Position numbers and translations under genes: made by a program. This document shows positions 15,924 through 26,576 of a stretch of DNA of 64,000 bases, piece after piece (positions within the stretch are counted from its first letter, which is position 1; the number at the start of each line of letters is the position of its first letter). Below the pieces are notes generated by a model. It searched no databases. It saw nothing but the letters and a program-made list of their open reading frames with translations, and was not told where the DNA came from. This DNA comes from Planctomycetota bacterium (GTDB lineage Bacteria; Planctomycetota; Planctomycetia; Pirellulales; Lacipirellulaceae): the NCBI GenBank assembly GCA_024278955.1, contig JAJRSE010000033.1:1-64000 (forward strand), read 5' to 3'.

Positions 15924-17132
15924 ATGTCGAAAAAGCGTATTGGTATTCTTACAAGCGGTGGTGATTGTCCTGGACTCAACGCCGTGATTCGCGGAGCCGT
16001 CAAAACTTCGGAGCAGCTGGGCTACGAGTGTATTGGCTTTCTTAAAGGTTACGAAGGGCTGTACGACCCGGTCCGTTACATCAACCTCACACAAAAAAAC
16101 ACGGCCGGCATCCTGAACCAGGGCGGCACGATATTGGGTTCGACCAACAAAGGACGCTTTGCCGCTACCGTGGGCGTTGCCGATCGAGTTGAGCTAGATC
16201 CTGAACTTCTCGACGGAGTAAAAACCACAATCAACCAGCTCGGTATCGAAGGCCTGGTTTGCGTCGGCGGCGATGGCTCGCTAGCCGTTGCCCAGCAGTT
16301 TCACGAATTCGGCATTCCGGTCGTGGGCGTTCCCAAAACAATCGACAACGATCTGTCGGCAACCGCCTTTACGTTTGGTTTTGACAGCGCAATCGATTGT
16401 GCCACCAACGCACTCGACCGCCTTCACACCACCGCAGCAAGCCACGAGCGCATCATGGTTTTGGAAGTCATGGGCCGACACGCTGGCTGGATCGCGCTAC
16501 ACGCCGGAATCGCCGGCGGCGGCGACGTGATCCTTATTCCAGAAATCCCCTGGACCTACGAAGACGTCTGCCACAAAATCCTTGATCGCGAAAGCAAAGG
16601 GAAGCGATTCTCTCTAGTTGTCGTAGCAGAAGGAGCCGAACTCCCTCAGGGGGGTCGCGTAGGCGAAGCACAAAGCGGCGCCCAAGAACGACTCGGCGGC
16701 ATCGGGCAAATTGTTGCCGAAGAAATCGAACGCCGTCTCCATCGCGAAACTCGCACCTCGGTACTAGGCCATCTGCAACGCGGCGGAGCCCCGACGACTT
16801 TCGACCGCGTGCTTGCTACGCAATACGGAGCCCACGCGGTACGACTCGTCCTCGAAGGACGCTTTGGCGAAATGGTTTGCTATCATCCGCCCGAGATCGA
16901 AAGTGTTCCGATCATCGAAGCCGTCAATCAACTGCGTCAGGTCGAACCAAATGGCTCTGCCGTTCAAGCCGCGCGGGCATTAGGCGTTAGCTTTGGCGAT
17001 CACACGTCCGACGAAAGCGTTTTCGCCGTCCAATCAACTGCTACCGAAGCCGCCACAGCCAAAGACGTCGAAGTCGATGCCGAATTCGTACTCGACCTGG
17101 CCGAAGCAGCTGCTGAAGAAGCCATGTCTTAG
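15924..17132 (+). CDS. pfkA: 6-phosphofructokinase, group III type
   Basis: ATG 15924 follows AGGAA. The 402-aa protein has TSGGDCPGLN (11-19), GGDGS (115-119), PKTIDND (137-143) and MGRHAGWIA. Gly in GGDGS favours ATP over pyrophosphate as phosphoryl donor, while Lys in PKTIDND (Gly in classic ATP enzymes) is typical of the PPi/group III branch. The enzyme makes fructose 1,6-bisphosphate in glycolysis. A C-terminal acidic, Ala-rich extension of about 35 residues follows the core. It is a single-gene transcript with a terminator-like repeat behind it. Confidence 0.92.
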   Translation: MSKKRIGILTSGGDCPGLNAVIRGAVKTSEQLGYECIGFLKGYEGLYDPVRYINLTQKNTAGILNQGGTILGSTNKGRFAATVGVADRVELDPELLDGVKTTINQLGIEGLVCVGGDGSLAVAQQFHEFGIPVVGVPKTIDNDLSATAFTFGFDSAIDCATNALDRLHTTAASHERIMVLEVMGRHAGWIALHAGIAGGGDVILIPEIPWTYEDVCHKILDRESKGKRFSLVVVAEGAELPQGGRVGEAQSGAQERLGGIGQIVAEEIERRLHRETRTSVLGHLQRGGAPTTFDRVLATQYGAHAVRLVLEGRFGEMVCYHPPEIESVPIIEAVNQLRQVEPNGSAVQAARALGVSFGDHTSDESVFAVQSTATEAATAKDVEVDAEFVLDLAEAAAEEAMS

Positions 17133-17150
17133 GTCTGAAGAACTAAAAAC

Positions 17151-17236
17151 AAGCCACAGAGAGATCTGAGGACTCAGAGGTGGTGGCCAGTGGCTGCGAG
17201 CTGAGTTTTCGGTGAACTCTGTGGCTTTTTCTTTTT
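17151..17236 (+). terminator. Repeat-derived terminator after pfkA
   Basis: AAGCCACAGAG (17151-17161) pairs perfectly with CTCTGTGGCTT (17217-17227), and the Ts continue (TTTCTTTTT). The 55-nt interior has further weak pairing. The ends resemble the dispersed repeat at 13712-13787. Confidence 0.6.
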
Positions 17237-17362
17237 CGAGGGTTTTGTTTCCCCCTCGATTAGGGTCCATTTTTCAATGGTTGAGTCCGTCGTTCCGAGC
17301 GGCTAAGATGCTTCTTAATCGTTTTTTGTTTTTTTCGCGAGAACTTAGGGACGTCGAACGCT

Positions 17363-18397
17363 ATGAAATTTTCCTGCTGGGGTATCTACTTACATCTGCT
17401 TCTGCTCGTAGTCGTCTCTGCGAACTATGCAATTGCCGCGGACAAGGAAGTCTCTTCTATGGCCTGGCACAATGTGCCAGGCAAGTACACCGAGCTGCGA
17501 CTTGGCGAGCGCCCCATCCTTCGTTACATGCACCTCACCCGAGACGAGTCGACCGAGCAGGCTAAGTACGAAACCAAAAAGGTTTTCCACCATATCTACT
17601 CGCCTTCGGGCGAACAGCTGCTTACGAACGGCCCCACAGGCGACATGCCTTACTCGAAAGACGTCCTCTACCCTCACCACCGAGGTCTCTACTACGGCTT
17701 CAACCATATTACCTACGGCGAGGGCCTTGAGGCCGACACATGGCATTGTGGCAAGGGCGAATCGCAGCAACACGTCGAGATTCTTGACGAAGAAGTCGGG
17801 GCCGATTTTGGCCGACACCGACTCGCCATCGACTGGCACGGCCGCGATAGCAAAGTCTTTGCCAAGGAAATTCGAGAAGTTTCCGCAAGGCTACTTTCCA
17901 ATTGCACACAAATCGACTTCGTATCGACGCTCACTTCTGCCACCGACGGCGTCATCCATCTCGATGGCGACCCGCAACATGCCGGAGTCCAGTTTCGAGC
18001 TATCGATGAAGTAGCAAAAAAAACGGCGAAGCAAACCTACTACCTCCGCACCGACGGCAAAGGAAAATTGGGCGAAATTCGCAATTGGAACCACAGGGAC
18101 CTCGACGATCCGATCAATCCCGAATGCACAAATCGCCCTTGGAATGCCCTTAGTTTTGTTGTCGGTGGAAAGCGATTTACGGCCATTTACCTAGATCACC
18201 CCAATAATCCCAAGCCGGCTTGCTACAGCGAACGCGACTACGGCCGCTTTGGTTCGTATTTCGTGCATGAAATAACCCCAGAAAAACCGCTCACCGTTCG
18301 TTACCGTCTATTGATTCAAGAAGGCGAAACAACGGTAGACGAGTGCGAGGCCTTCTCCAAAAAATTCGTTCGCGACAACGCTTCCGACTCAAAGTAA
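17363..18397 (+). CDS. Secreted DUF6807 (PmoA-like) protein
   Basis: The 344-aa protein has a signal peptide (HLLLLVVVSANYAIA). The body carries the pattern of the DUF6807 family, often labelled PmoA because of a misnomer: RYMHLTRDEST, YPHHRGLYYGFNHITYG, DTWHCGKGE, PECTNRPWNALSF and YFVHEITPEKPLTVRYRL. The conserved His/Asp set in PHHRGLYYGF could bind metal or sugar. The family is common in planctomycete and Bacteroidota carbohydrate loci; no biochemical role is established. ATG 17363 is the only good start. Confidence 0.8.
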   Translation: MKFSCWGIYLHLLLLVVVSANYAIAADKEVSSMAWHNVPGKYTELRLGERPILRYMHLTRDESTEQAKYETKKVFHHIYSPSGEQLLTNGPTGDMPYSKDVLYPHHRGLYYGFNHITYGEGLEADTWHCGKGESQQHVEILDEEVGADFGRHRLAIDWHGRDSKVFAKEIREVSARLLSNCTQIDFVSTLTSATDGVIHLDGDPQHAGVQFRAIDEVAKKTAKQTYYLRTDGKGKLGEIRNWNHRDLDDPINPECTNRPWNALSFVVGGKRFTAIYLDHPNNPKPACYSERDYGRFGSYFVHEITPEKPLTVRYRLLIQEGETTVDECEAFSKKFVRDNASDSK

Positions 18398-18557
18398 GCT
18401 AAATGTCTGTCAAATCAGAATTCCAGTAAGAGCTGTTTTAACGCTAGCCCCGGTTGGTACAGAAGATTTGCAGAGAAAAAGGCTGTACCATGGAGCGGCT
18501 GTCGCGGGTACAATTCTAGAGAGATCAGCCCACGCCCAGCGCGACCGAGGTAATCCA

Positions 18558-18809
18558 ATGAATACCATCAATCTTACCAACTCGAAGCAGGATCTTCAGC
18601 AGCTTGCCACCCAAGTAATCGCCAATGCAGAGCCAACCATCATTGACCTGGGATCGGGCGACCGTGTCGTACTCATGCCGTTCAGTGACTTTAATGCTTG
18701 GCAAGAAACGGCTTACCTACTAAAAAATCCTGCGAACGCCGAGCATCTTCGGAAGTCGATCACAGAAGCTGAAGCTGGCAAGGTTTCTCCTCACAAACTG
18801 AGCGAGTAA
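18558..18809 (+). CDS. yefM: YefM/Phd-type antitoxin
   Basis: The 83-aa protein begins MNTINLTNSKQDLQQLATQV and has PTIIDLGSGDRVVLMPFSDFNAWQETAYLL, the usual Phd/YefM N-terminal DNA-binding fold, followed by a toxin-binding helix (NAEHLRKSITEAEAGK). ATG 18558 is preferred; the frame runs back to 18468 without protein-like sequence. Its TAA overlaps the toxin ATG by 1 nt (TAATG). Confidence 0.88.
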   Translation: MNTINLTNSKQDLQQLATQVIANAEPTIIDLGSGDRVVLMPFSDFNAWQETAYLLKNPANAEHLRKSITEAEAGKVSPHKLSE

Positions 18810-19069
18810 TGAGGCTGGTCTTTACCGAATCTGCTTGGCAAGACTATGTGTGGTTTCAAAACCATGACCGCAAGCTAATCAAAAAAATCAATACCCTGAT
18901 CAAGGAAACCTTGCGATCACCTCAAGAAGGAACCGGCAAGCCTGAGCGGCTCAAGGCCGATCTTTCTGGTCTCTGGTCACGGCGAATTAACGAGAAACAC
19001 AGGCTCATCTACTTTGTCCAAAATTCGGATCTCGTGATCGTTGCTTGTCGGTATCACTATGGAAAGTAA
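18809..19069 (+). CDS. yoeB: YoeB/Txe-type mRNA interferase toxin
   Basis: The 86-aa protein matches YoeB over its full length: LVFTESAWQDYVWFQ at the start, KPERLKADLSGLWSRRINEKHRLIY in two conserved blocks (21 nt of linker removed by alignment is not needed), and the C-terminal catalytic ACRYHYGK. YoeB cleaves mRNA on the ribosome. The catalytic Glu, Arg and terminal His-Tyr positions are all present, so it looks active. It is coupled to the antitoxin by a 1-nt overlap. Confidence 0.92.
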   Translation: MRLVFTESAWQDYVWFQNHDRKLIKKINTLIKETLRSPQEGTGKPERLKADLSGLWSRRINEKHRLIYFVQNSDLVIVACRYHYGK

Positions 19070-19102
19070 CTTGTAACGGCAACCTTCCCTTTACCTAGCC
19101 TC

Positions 19103-20293
19103 ATGATTACCCGTCGATTTGGACGCACTGAAATTGAGATGCCCGTCTTTAGTTGCGGCGGCATGCGCTATCAGTATAAATGGCAGGATGTTCCGCTCGG
19201 GGAAGTTCCCCCTGAGAACCAAGCCAACCTCGAAGCCACCATCCGCCGCTCGCTTGAGCTTGGCATCAGCCATATCGAGACCGCTCGCGGCTATGGTTCC
19301 TCTGAAAGGCAACTAGGCCTCGTGCTGCCCAAGCTGCCGCGGGAGGAGATGATCGTCCAAACCAAGCTCGAGCCGCAAGCCGACTCACAAGAGTTCAAGC
19401 GGCAGTTTTACGATTCTCTCAAGCGACTGCAACTCGACTACGTCGATCTACTCGGAATCCACGGCATCAATAACCACGAGCTGCTTTGGCACTCGGTACG
19501 CAAAGGCGGCTGCCTGTCGGTTGCCCGCCAGCTGCAAGCCGAGGGGCTGGTCCGCCACATAGGGTTCTCAACCCATGGGTCGACCGATGTGATTCTCTCC
19601 GCGATCTGCCATGAGGCCGATGGCGGATTCGACTACGTCAATCTTCACTGGTACTACATTTACCAGCGAAATTGGGCCGCAGTCCAAGCCGCGACCGAGC
19701 GAGACATGGGGCTCTTTATCATTAGCCCTGCCGATAAAGGGGGCATGCTCTACAAGCCGTCAGAAAAACTCGTCGAGCTATGCCAACCGCTGCATCCGCT
19801 GGTATTCAATTGTCTCTTCTGTTTATCGCGGGCAGAAATTCATACGCTAAGCCTTGGCGCCAGTTGCCCCAGCGATTTCGATTTGCAGCTCACCGCCCTG
19901 CCCTTTCTCGAAAAAGCCGACGAGCTGTTGCCCCCGATCCTCGATCGACTCCGCCAAGCAATGGTTGACGCCGTCGGCGAGCAGTTCACCGATCAACACT
20001 TAGAAGGCCTTCCCACTTGGGAGAACGCCCCAGGCTACATGAATCTACCGATCATGCTTTGGCTTCGCACTTTAGTCGAGGCCTACGACATGCAAGAGTA
20101 CGGCAAAATGCGTTACAACCTGCTCGGCAACGGCGGCCACTGGTTTCCCGGTCTCAACGCGGCCCATGTCGATAAGCTCGATTTTTCGGACGCCCTGAAA
20201 AGCTCCCCTTTCGCCGAGCAAATCCCCACCTGGCTCGCCGACACCCATACCCAACTCTACGAAGCACCAAAAAAACGACTCAGCCAGAGTTAG
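19103..20293 (+). CDS. Aldo/keto reductase family oxidoreductase
   Basis: The 396-aa protein starts MITRRFGRTEIEMPVFSCGG and has the AKR barrel motifs IETARGYGSSERQLG, VQTKLEPQ, and DYVDLLGIHGINN. The catalytic tetrad is thus Glu (usually Asp), Tyr, Lys and His. The Asp-to-Glu change at the first position may alter activity. The C-terminal 100 residues form a planctomycete-type extension with conserved aromatic motifs (PTWENAPGYMNLP) and no visible iron-sulphur ligands. It begins 33 nt after yoeB but is probably an independent gene. Substrate unknown. Confidence 0.85.
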   Translation: MITRRFGRTEIEMPVFSCGGMRYQYKWQDVPLGEVPPENQANLEATIRRSLELGISHIETARGYGSSERQLGLVLPKLPREEMIVQTKLEPQADSQEFKRQFYDSLKRLQLDYVDLLGIHGINNHELLWHSVRKGGCLSVARQLQAEGLVRHIGFSTHGSTDVILSAICHEADGGFDYVNLHWYYIYQRNWAAVQAATERDMGLFIISPADKGGMLYKPSEKLVELCQPLHPLVFNCLFCLSRAEIHTLSLGASCPSDFDLQLTALPFLEKADELLPPILDRLRQAMVDAVGEQFTDQHLEGLPTWENAPGYMNLPIMLWLRTLVEAYDMQEYGKMRYNLLGNGGHWFPGLNAAHVDKLDFSDALKSSPFAEQIPTWLADTHTQLYEAPKKRLSQS

Positions 20294-20304
20294 GAAGCCG
20301 AGAG

Positions 20305-20508
20305 TCAAGACTCTCGACTCCTGACATCGTGCAACAATCGCCTCCACGAATACACTTCCACGTACAAAATCATTGCACCAAGTAAAACTGGGAATATCGT
20401 TTCAAACCACCCGGATGTTTGAGGAACTTTGAAAGGTATCGAAACGAAAAAAATGCCGATTGTTCCCATCAAAAGAGTGCGAGCAAATTGAAACACATAT
20501 TGCAACAT
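20305..20508 (-). CDS. Small two-helix membrane protein
   Basis: A 67-aa protein from ATG 20508, preceded by GAGAG. Two hydrophobic helices are visible (TLLMGTIGIFFVSIPF and TIFPVLLGAMILYVEVY), joined by a short polar loop, with a charged C-terminus (SWRRLLHDVRSRES). An upstream start at 20532 is possible. I do not recognise the family. It is convergent with the aldo/keto reductase and divergent from acs. Confidence 0.45.
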   Translation of the reverse strand: MLQYVFQFARTLLMGTIGIFFVSIPFKVPQTSGWFETIFPVLLGAMILYVEVYSWRRLLHDVRSRES

Positions 20509-20625
20509 TATCTCTCTCGCAAAGTTTCTCAAATCGGCTGTCTAACTGCTTGCCCTTCCAACTCAGTCTAGTAAAATCGCGGTAAGCGTAATAATAGCGT
20601 ATTTCCAGGGCAAGGAGCAAATTTG

Positions 20626-22581
<1,956 letters not shown>

Positions 22582-22776
22582 AAATGCGATAGACCGTGGA
22601 TCACACCCCTCGGACCCCGGCGCAGCGGAAAGTCGAACCTCCCCCCTATCGACGTAAGCTACTCGGAATTTCTGAGAAAGCACTACGGTATTCGTAGAGG
22701 CTATAATCAGTGGTGAAATTCAGCTATAGTCAGAAGAAGACCCAATCTGACCCCGTTTTGGGGGCAAGATTTTTTA

Positions 22777-22850
22777 GCGCCCGTAGCTCAGTTGGTTAGA
22801 GCAGGAAACTCATAATTTCTTGGTCGGGGGTTCGAGTCCCTCCGGGCGTA
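22777..22850 (+). tRNA. tRNA with CAU anticodon, favouring tRNA-Ile2
   Basis: The full cloverleaf is visible: acceptor GCGCCCG/CGGGCGT with a G-U first pair, D arm GCTC/GAGC, anticodon loop CTCATAA, and T arm GGGGG-TTCGAGT-CCCTC. CCA is not encoded. The anticodon CAU fits Met or the Ile2 species whose C34 becomes lysidine. The anticodon arm and variable region (CTCATAAT, TTGGTCG) and C4-G69/C5-G68 resemble tRNA-Ile2 of E. coli more than elongator tRNA-Met. A perfect TATAAT lies at 22702-22707, without a clear -35 box. Confidence 0.88.
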
Positions 22851-23242
22851 CTCTGTTATTTCTCTCTGCCTTGCCAGTGTTTCTAGGCGATCTCGACGTA
22901 GCCCATGTTGGGCTTCTGTCGGGAATCAGGAGAACTTCAACAATACGCGAAGTGCAGGCTGCCCCCATCAGGCGACTGCCAGGTCAAAAAAACCGCCCGG
23001 ACGCTGAAATGCCCAGTGCGGTGGCCGGAGCACGTCCGTGCGACACGCACTAATATGCCTGTTTTGGCGGTCTCTTTCTTCTTCTCCTTGGCGGTTCAAA
23101 ATGGGACAGAGATCGCTAGCAATGTTGACCTCTCTGGTGAGGATTGATACAGTTGGCCGCTCTTTCCCTAATCGCTTCCCTGAGTGATATCATGTCGGTC
23201 CTATGCAAGCCTGCTGCAAAATCTCCCATTGGCGGGCTGCCG
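22851..23242. other. Intergenic region, nothing convincing
   Basis: About 390 bp between the tRNA and the receiver-like gene. Short open frames exist but none has a ribosome binding site or protein-like composition. I see no terminator or repeat. Confidence 0.4.
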
Positions 23243-24175
23243 ATGCGGATGAAGGTCTTGTATATCACGACGCCGAGGCGAACCGGCGATTGGTTGGCCG
23301 AGGCATTTGCCACGGACAGTGCCTCGCGGATTTTTCTGAAAGAGGTGGTGGGCGAGGCAGAGGGTTTGGCCCGATTACGCGACGAGATATTCGACGCCGT
23401 TCTGCTGAGTCACGAACCGGGGGAACTTGACGCTTTAGATCTGGTTGAAGGCCTGCGGGCGGGCGGCAACGAAGAACCGATGATCATTTTGGGCCGCCAA
23501 CCTCCGCAGCAGATCGATGCGCTGTGTTATGAAGTTGGCGCGGACGACTATTGTTGCGTAGCCGAGACAACGGTTCGTGGACTGCTCTGGAAATTTGCGC
23601 GTGCAATTCAACAGCTTCAGTTGAAACGCGAAAATCGACGGCTGGTGCAAGCCGAGCGGCAACGCTTACAACAAGAACACCGAGAAGCAGAACGGCTACT
23701 CGATCAACAACGGGCCTTGATAACAGACCTGAGAGTTCTGAGCGAAGGCGGAACCACTCCCGGCTCCAGAGAACCTGCCAGCGTGGAAGGGTGTCTTGCC
23801 CTCTCAGCGACGACGGGAGACGACTCTCCGCTCAACTTGCCAACCCCTTTGATCGCGCACTACCGCGAACTGCTTCGGACCTACGTCATTATGGGTATGG
23901 GAAACCTTGCGAAAGAAATGGCCGAACTAGCCGAGCTGCTAGCCATGTCGGGCGTCTCGGCCCAGCGTGCGCTGCAATTGCACGTGCTTGTCCTCGAAGA
24001 GCTTGTACAAGGCCTAGGCACCCGTAGTGCGAGGCATGTGATGAATCGTGCCGATCTGCTGGTACTTGAAATGATGGGCCACCTGGCAGATGGCTATCGG
24101 CTGCGCTACTTCGAGCGGCGCGACCCGCCACGACAAATGCAGCTACCAGGTTTCGAGTCGTCGCATGCGGCGTAA
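23243..24175 (+). CDS. Degenerate response-regulator-like protein with coiled coil
   Basis: The start is ATG 23243 or the ATG two codons later (MKVLYITTPRR). The frame is open to 23144 without support. Residues 1-120 have the alternating strand/helix pattern of a receiver domain, but the phospho-acceptor position reads FDAVLLSHEPGELD with no Asp in place. It would therefore not be phosphorylated in the classic way. A charged coiled coil (KRENRRLVQAERQRLQQEH) follows. The C-terminal 100 residues are helical (MGNLAKEMAELAELLAMSG) and may mediate interaction. No output HTH is visible. I infer an adaptor or scaffold in a signalling pathway. It is convergent with the SpoIIAA-like gene. Confidence 0.55.
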   Translation: MRMKVLYITTPRRTGDWLAEAFATDSASRIFLKEVVGEAEGLARLRDEIFDAVLLSHEPGELDALDLVEGLRAGGNEEPMIILGRQPPQQIDALCYEVGADDYCCVAETTVRGLLWKFARAIQQLQLKRENRRLVQAERQRLQQEHREAERLLDQQRALITDLRVLSEGGTTPGSREPASVEGCLALSATTGDDSPLNLPTPLIAHYRELLRTYVIMGMGNLAKEMAELAELLAMSGVSAQRALQLHVLVLEELVQGLGTRSARHVMNRADLLVLEMMGHLADGYRLRYFERRDPPRQMQLPGFESSHAA

Positions 24176-24180
24176 GAGAT

Positions 24181-24576
24181 TCATTTCCTGTGAACGGTGG
24201 GCTTTTCTAGCCAATCTTCCGCGAGATCTCTGTCGGTAAATAGAGAGCAACTGTAGCCGGCATTGCGAAGCGTGGTTTCGAGAAAAGTGCGTGAAGAGTC
24301 TTCGCCTCTTACAAGGATTGCGATTCTAGCAAAGCGGTCGAAACCGAATTTCCCAAGCTCGTTGTTTACGAGCTGGTACTGATCGACAACACTCTTGACG
24401 CTTGGCGCCCTCAAAACATCGAGCAGGATTCCATGGATGCCGTGGCTATTGGCAAGCTCGACGGTTTCGATGAGCATAGCTCTCCCTATCTCGGCAGATA
24501 TGGAATCGCATATTTCAATGTGAATCCAAGACGCGCCGTCAGGAATTGAGAGTTCGTAGCTTGTCGTTTCACTCAT
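24181..24576 (-). CDS. SpoIIAA-like (STAS/SEC14-related) protein
   Basis: ATG 24576 gives 131 aa; the frame is open to 24630 but that extension is not conserved-looking. The pattern ASWIHIEICDSISAEIGRAM, GIHGILLDVLRAPSVKSVV, RFARIAILVRGED and AGYSCSLFTDRDLAEDWLE is that of the SpoIIAA-like/STAS fold family, which often acts in anti-sigma or signalling contexts. No phosphorylatable Ser motif typical of SpoIIAA is obvious. The ends of this gene and the degenerate receiver gene are 5 bp apart. Confidence 0.6.
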   Translation of the reverse strand: MSETTSYELSIPDGASWIHIEICDSISAEIGRAMLIETVELANSHGIHGILLDVLRAPSVKSVVDQYQLVNNELGKFGFDRFARIAILVRGEDSSRTFLETTLRNAGYSCSLFTDRDLAEDWLEKPTVHRK

Positions 24577-24637
24577 CAGAGCAAACCTCACCAAAAAAGA
24601 ACTCCATCGAAAGCACGAGTGCTTTGTCATAGCTAAA

Positions 24638-24702
24638 AATTGGGGTGCTGGCCGTCAGAACAACCTACTGGATAGCAAATTCTGTCAGCCAGCACCCCAA
24701 TT
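24638..24702. repeat. Palindromic element with 15-bp perfect ends
   Basis: AATTGGGGTGCTGGC (24638-24652) and its exact complement (24688-24702) flank 35 bp. Read on the minus strand it ends in five Ts. It lies 62 bp upstream of the SpoIIAA-like gene, so it could be a leader hairpin or a small mobile repeat. The rest of the 587-bp gap to 25163 holds no gene I can support. Confidence 0.6.
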
Positions 24703-25090
24703 CTAAGAGTTGTCAAAGTACTAGTCCTTAAGCAAGCATAAGGCCCTTGCCAGGCGTAGGATTTGCGCATAAAAAACTCGAAACGCCCTAGAGAGCGTTG
24801 GTCTTTTTGAAGCAGTCCAACGATTCCCGGCTTAACCTGCGAAGGAGATTTCGAGTGAAGGCGATTAGACCAGAACTTCTCCGACAACGCAAACGGTGAA
24901 TCGGCAAGCGATTAGAAGATTCGGCTCGCCACGATCGAGGGAGACCGATGCTCGCCGGAGCCAACCTGCGTTACGAGTTAGCTGAGAAAGCAGGCGGAAC
25001 GGGCTGTGTGCGGAACCTGCTTGCAAGATATCGAGACAAGACGTAATGATGAATTCTTTCTCGATTCGATCGGTGCCGAACGGCTTGGAT

Positions 25091-25134
25091 CAAACTCAAC
25101 TACTACCGGCTTCAGCCATTGGTAGTTGAGTTTG
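25091..25134 (-). terminator. Hairpin downstream of the NtrC-type regulator
   Basis: CAAACTCAACTAC (25091-25103) pairs perfectly with GTAGTTGAGTTTG (25122-25134). It lies about 30 nt past the regulator stop. There is no clear T-run, so it may terminate weakly or only stabilise the mRNA end. Confidence 0.4.
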
Positions 25135-25163
25135 GTAGGCCTGGTATTTGTCAGCACTGCTGG

Positions 25164-26576
25164 TCACTGGATTCCGTATTCATCTATTTTTTTCCTGAGC
25201 GTCGTGCGATGAAGTCCAAGACGACGGGCGGCCGATGCACATTGCCCGTGATGTTTTTCGAGTATGGCCTGAAACAAAGGGGGCTCGATCAGACGTAATA
25301 GTTGCTCGTATAAGTCGTCGGTTTCGTCCGCATCTGCGTGTTTAGCTTCCGCCCAGCGGGCAATCAGAGAGACAATAGATTCCTCAACGGGTGCCTTACG
25401 GTCATGGGCGTCAAGCAAGGAAGCGGCTGCGGGTTGGGGCAGATGTTCTGGTTCAATCACACCTCCGCGTGCCACGATGACTGCGTGTTCCAGAGCATTG
25501 TGCAATTCGCGGACGTTTCCGTACCACGGTCTTCGTTGCAACTCTTCAATCGCTGCCTCGGAAAGCGATGGTGACGAAGCCTTTTCTCTTCGCATTGCTT
25601 TGAGCCTCGTCCCAAGAAAGTGTTCAGCCAATTCGCCTATATCGTCACGACGCTCGCGAAGTGATGGAATATCGATGCGAAACGCGCCGAGCCGAAAGTA
25701 AAGGTCGTGGCGAAACGAACCGTCCTTTACCTTTGCCGAAAGATCTTGATGTGTAGCGGAAACTACGCGAAAAGCTGTCTTTACCGCTTGGCTTGAGCCA
25801 ACAGGAACCACTTCGCCAAGGTCCAATGCACGCAGTAGCTTTACCTGAGCACTCAGCGGGATATCGGCGACTTCGTCCAAGAACAGAGTGCCGCCATCGG
25901 CCTGAACCAACAGACCAATGCGATCCTGGTCCGCGCCGGTAAATGCCCCCCGCATATGTCCAAAAAGTTCGCTCTCGGCAAGCGACGGGCTGAGCGACGC
26001 AACGTTTACGGCCACGAATGGCCCATCGGCTCGGTGGCTATATTGATGGATGGCACGAGCAACCAATTCTTTACCCGTGCCGCTCTCACCACACAGCAAC
26101 ACACTTGCGTCCGAAGCGGCCGCTAGGGCGATGTGGTTGAACATCTCTTGCATCACCACGGACTGGCCGACGAGCGCACCTACGTGGGCACCCTGTGGCC
26201 GGCTGGGAACAGGGTGCCCACTTGCGAGCGCACGTATCAAGGCGTGTTGAACCTTTTCCAGGTCGAAGGGCTTGACGAGGTATTCAAATGCTCCGAAGCG
26301 AACCGCTTCGACAGCCGTTTTTAAGTCGCCATAGGCGGTAATGACGATAATCGGCACCTGCCCCACACGCTCGCGAAACTGGTCCATCGCTGTTAGCCCG
26401 TCCATGCCAGGCAAACGCACGTCGAGCACAATCACGTCGGGTCGCACCTCTTCGACTGCCTCCAGAGCTTGCTCAGCCGAGGAAGCTGTAACCACCTCAT
26501 GGCCAATGCTTTCCCCAAGCCGTCTTAATCCCCAGCAGATACTTTCTTCATCGTCAACTACGAGTAACTTTGACAC
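25164..26576 (-). CDS. NtrC-family sigma54-dependent response regulator
   Basis: The 470-aa protein has three domains: a receiver with phospho-acceptor Asp52 (VIVLDVRLPGMDG), an AAA+ module with Walker A GESGTGKE (163-170), the sigma54-contacting GAFTGA loop (210-215) and Walker B GTLFLDEV (229-236), and a C-terminal Fis-type HTH (GQCASAARRLGLHRTTLRKK). It should activate sigma54 promoters when phosphorylated. The start overlaps the kinase gene upstream by 19 nt. A sigma54-like promoter lies in front of the divergent operon at 28.4 kb, the most likely target. Confidence 0.93.
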   Translation of the reverse strand: MSKLLVVDDEESICWGLRRLGESIGHEVVTASSAEQALEAVEEVRPDVIVLDVRLPGMDGLTAMDQFRERVGQVPIIVITAYGDLKTAVEAVRFGAFEYLVKPFDLEKVQHALIRALASGHPVPSRPQGAHVGALVGQSVVMQEMFNHIALAAASDASVLLCGESGTGKELVARAIHQYSHRADGPFVAVNVASLSPSLAESELFGHMRGAFTGADQDRIGLLVQADGGTLFLDEVADIPLSAQVKLLRALDLGEVVPVGSSQAVKTAFRVVSATHQDLSAKVKDGSFRHDLYFRLGAFRIDIPSLRERRDDIGELAEHFLGTRLKAMRREKASSPSLSEAAIEELQRRPWYGNVRELHNALEHAVIVARGGVIEPEHLPQPAAASLLDAHDRKAPVEESIVSLIARWAEAKHADADETDDLYEQLLRLIEPPLFQAILEKHHGQCASAARRLGLHRTTLRKKIDEYGIQ

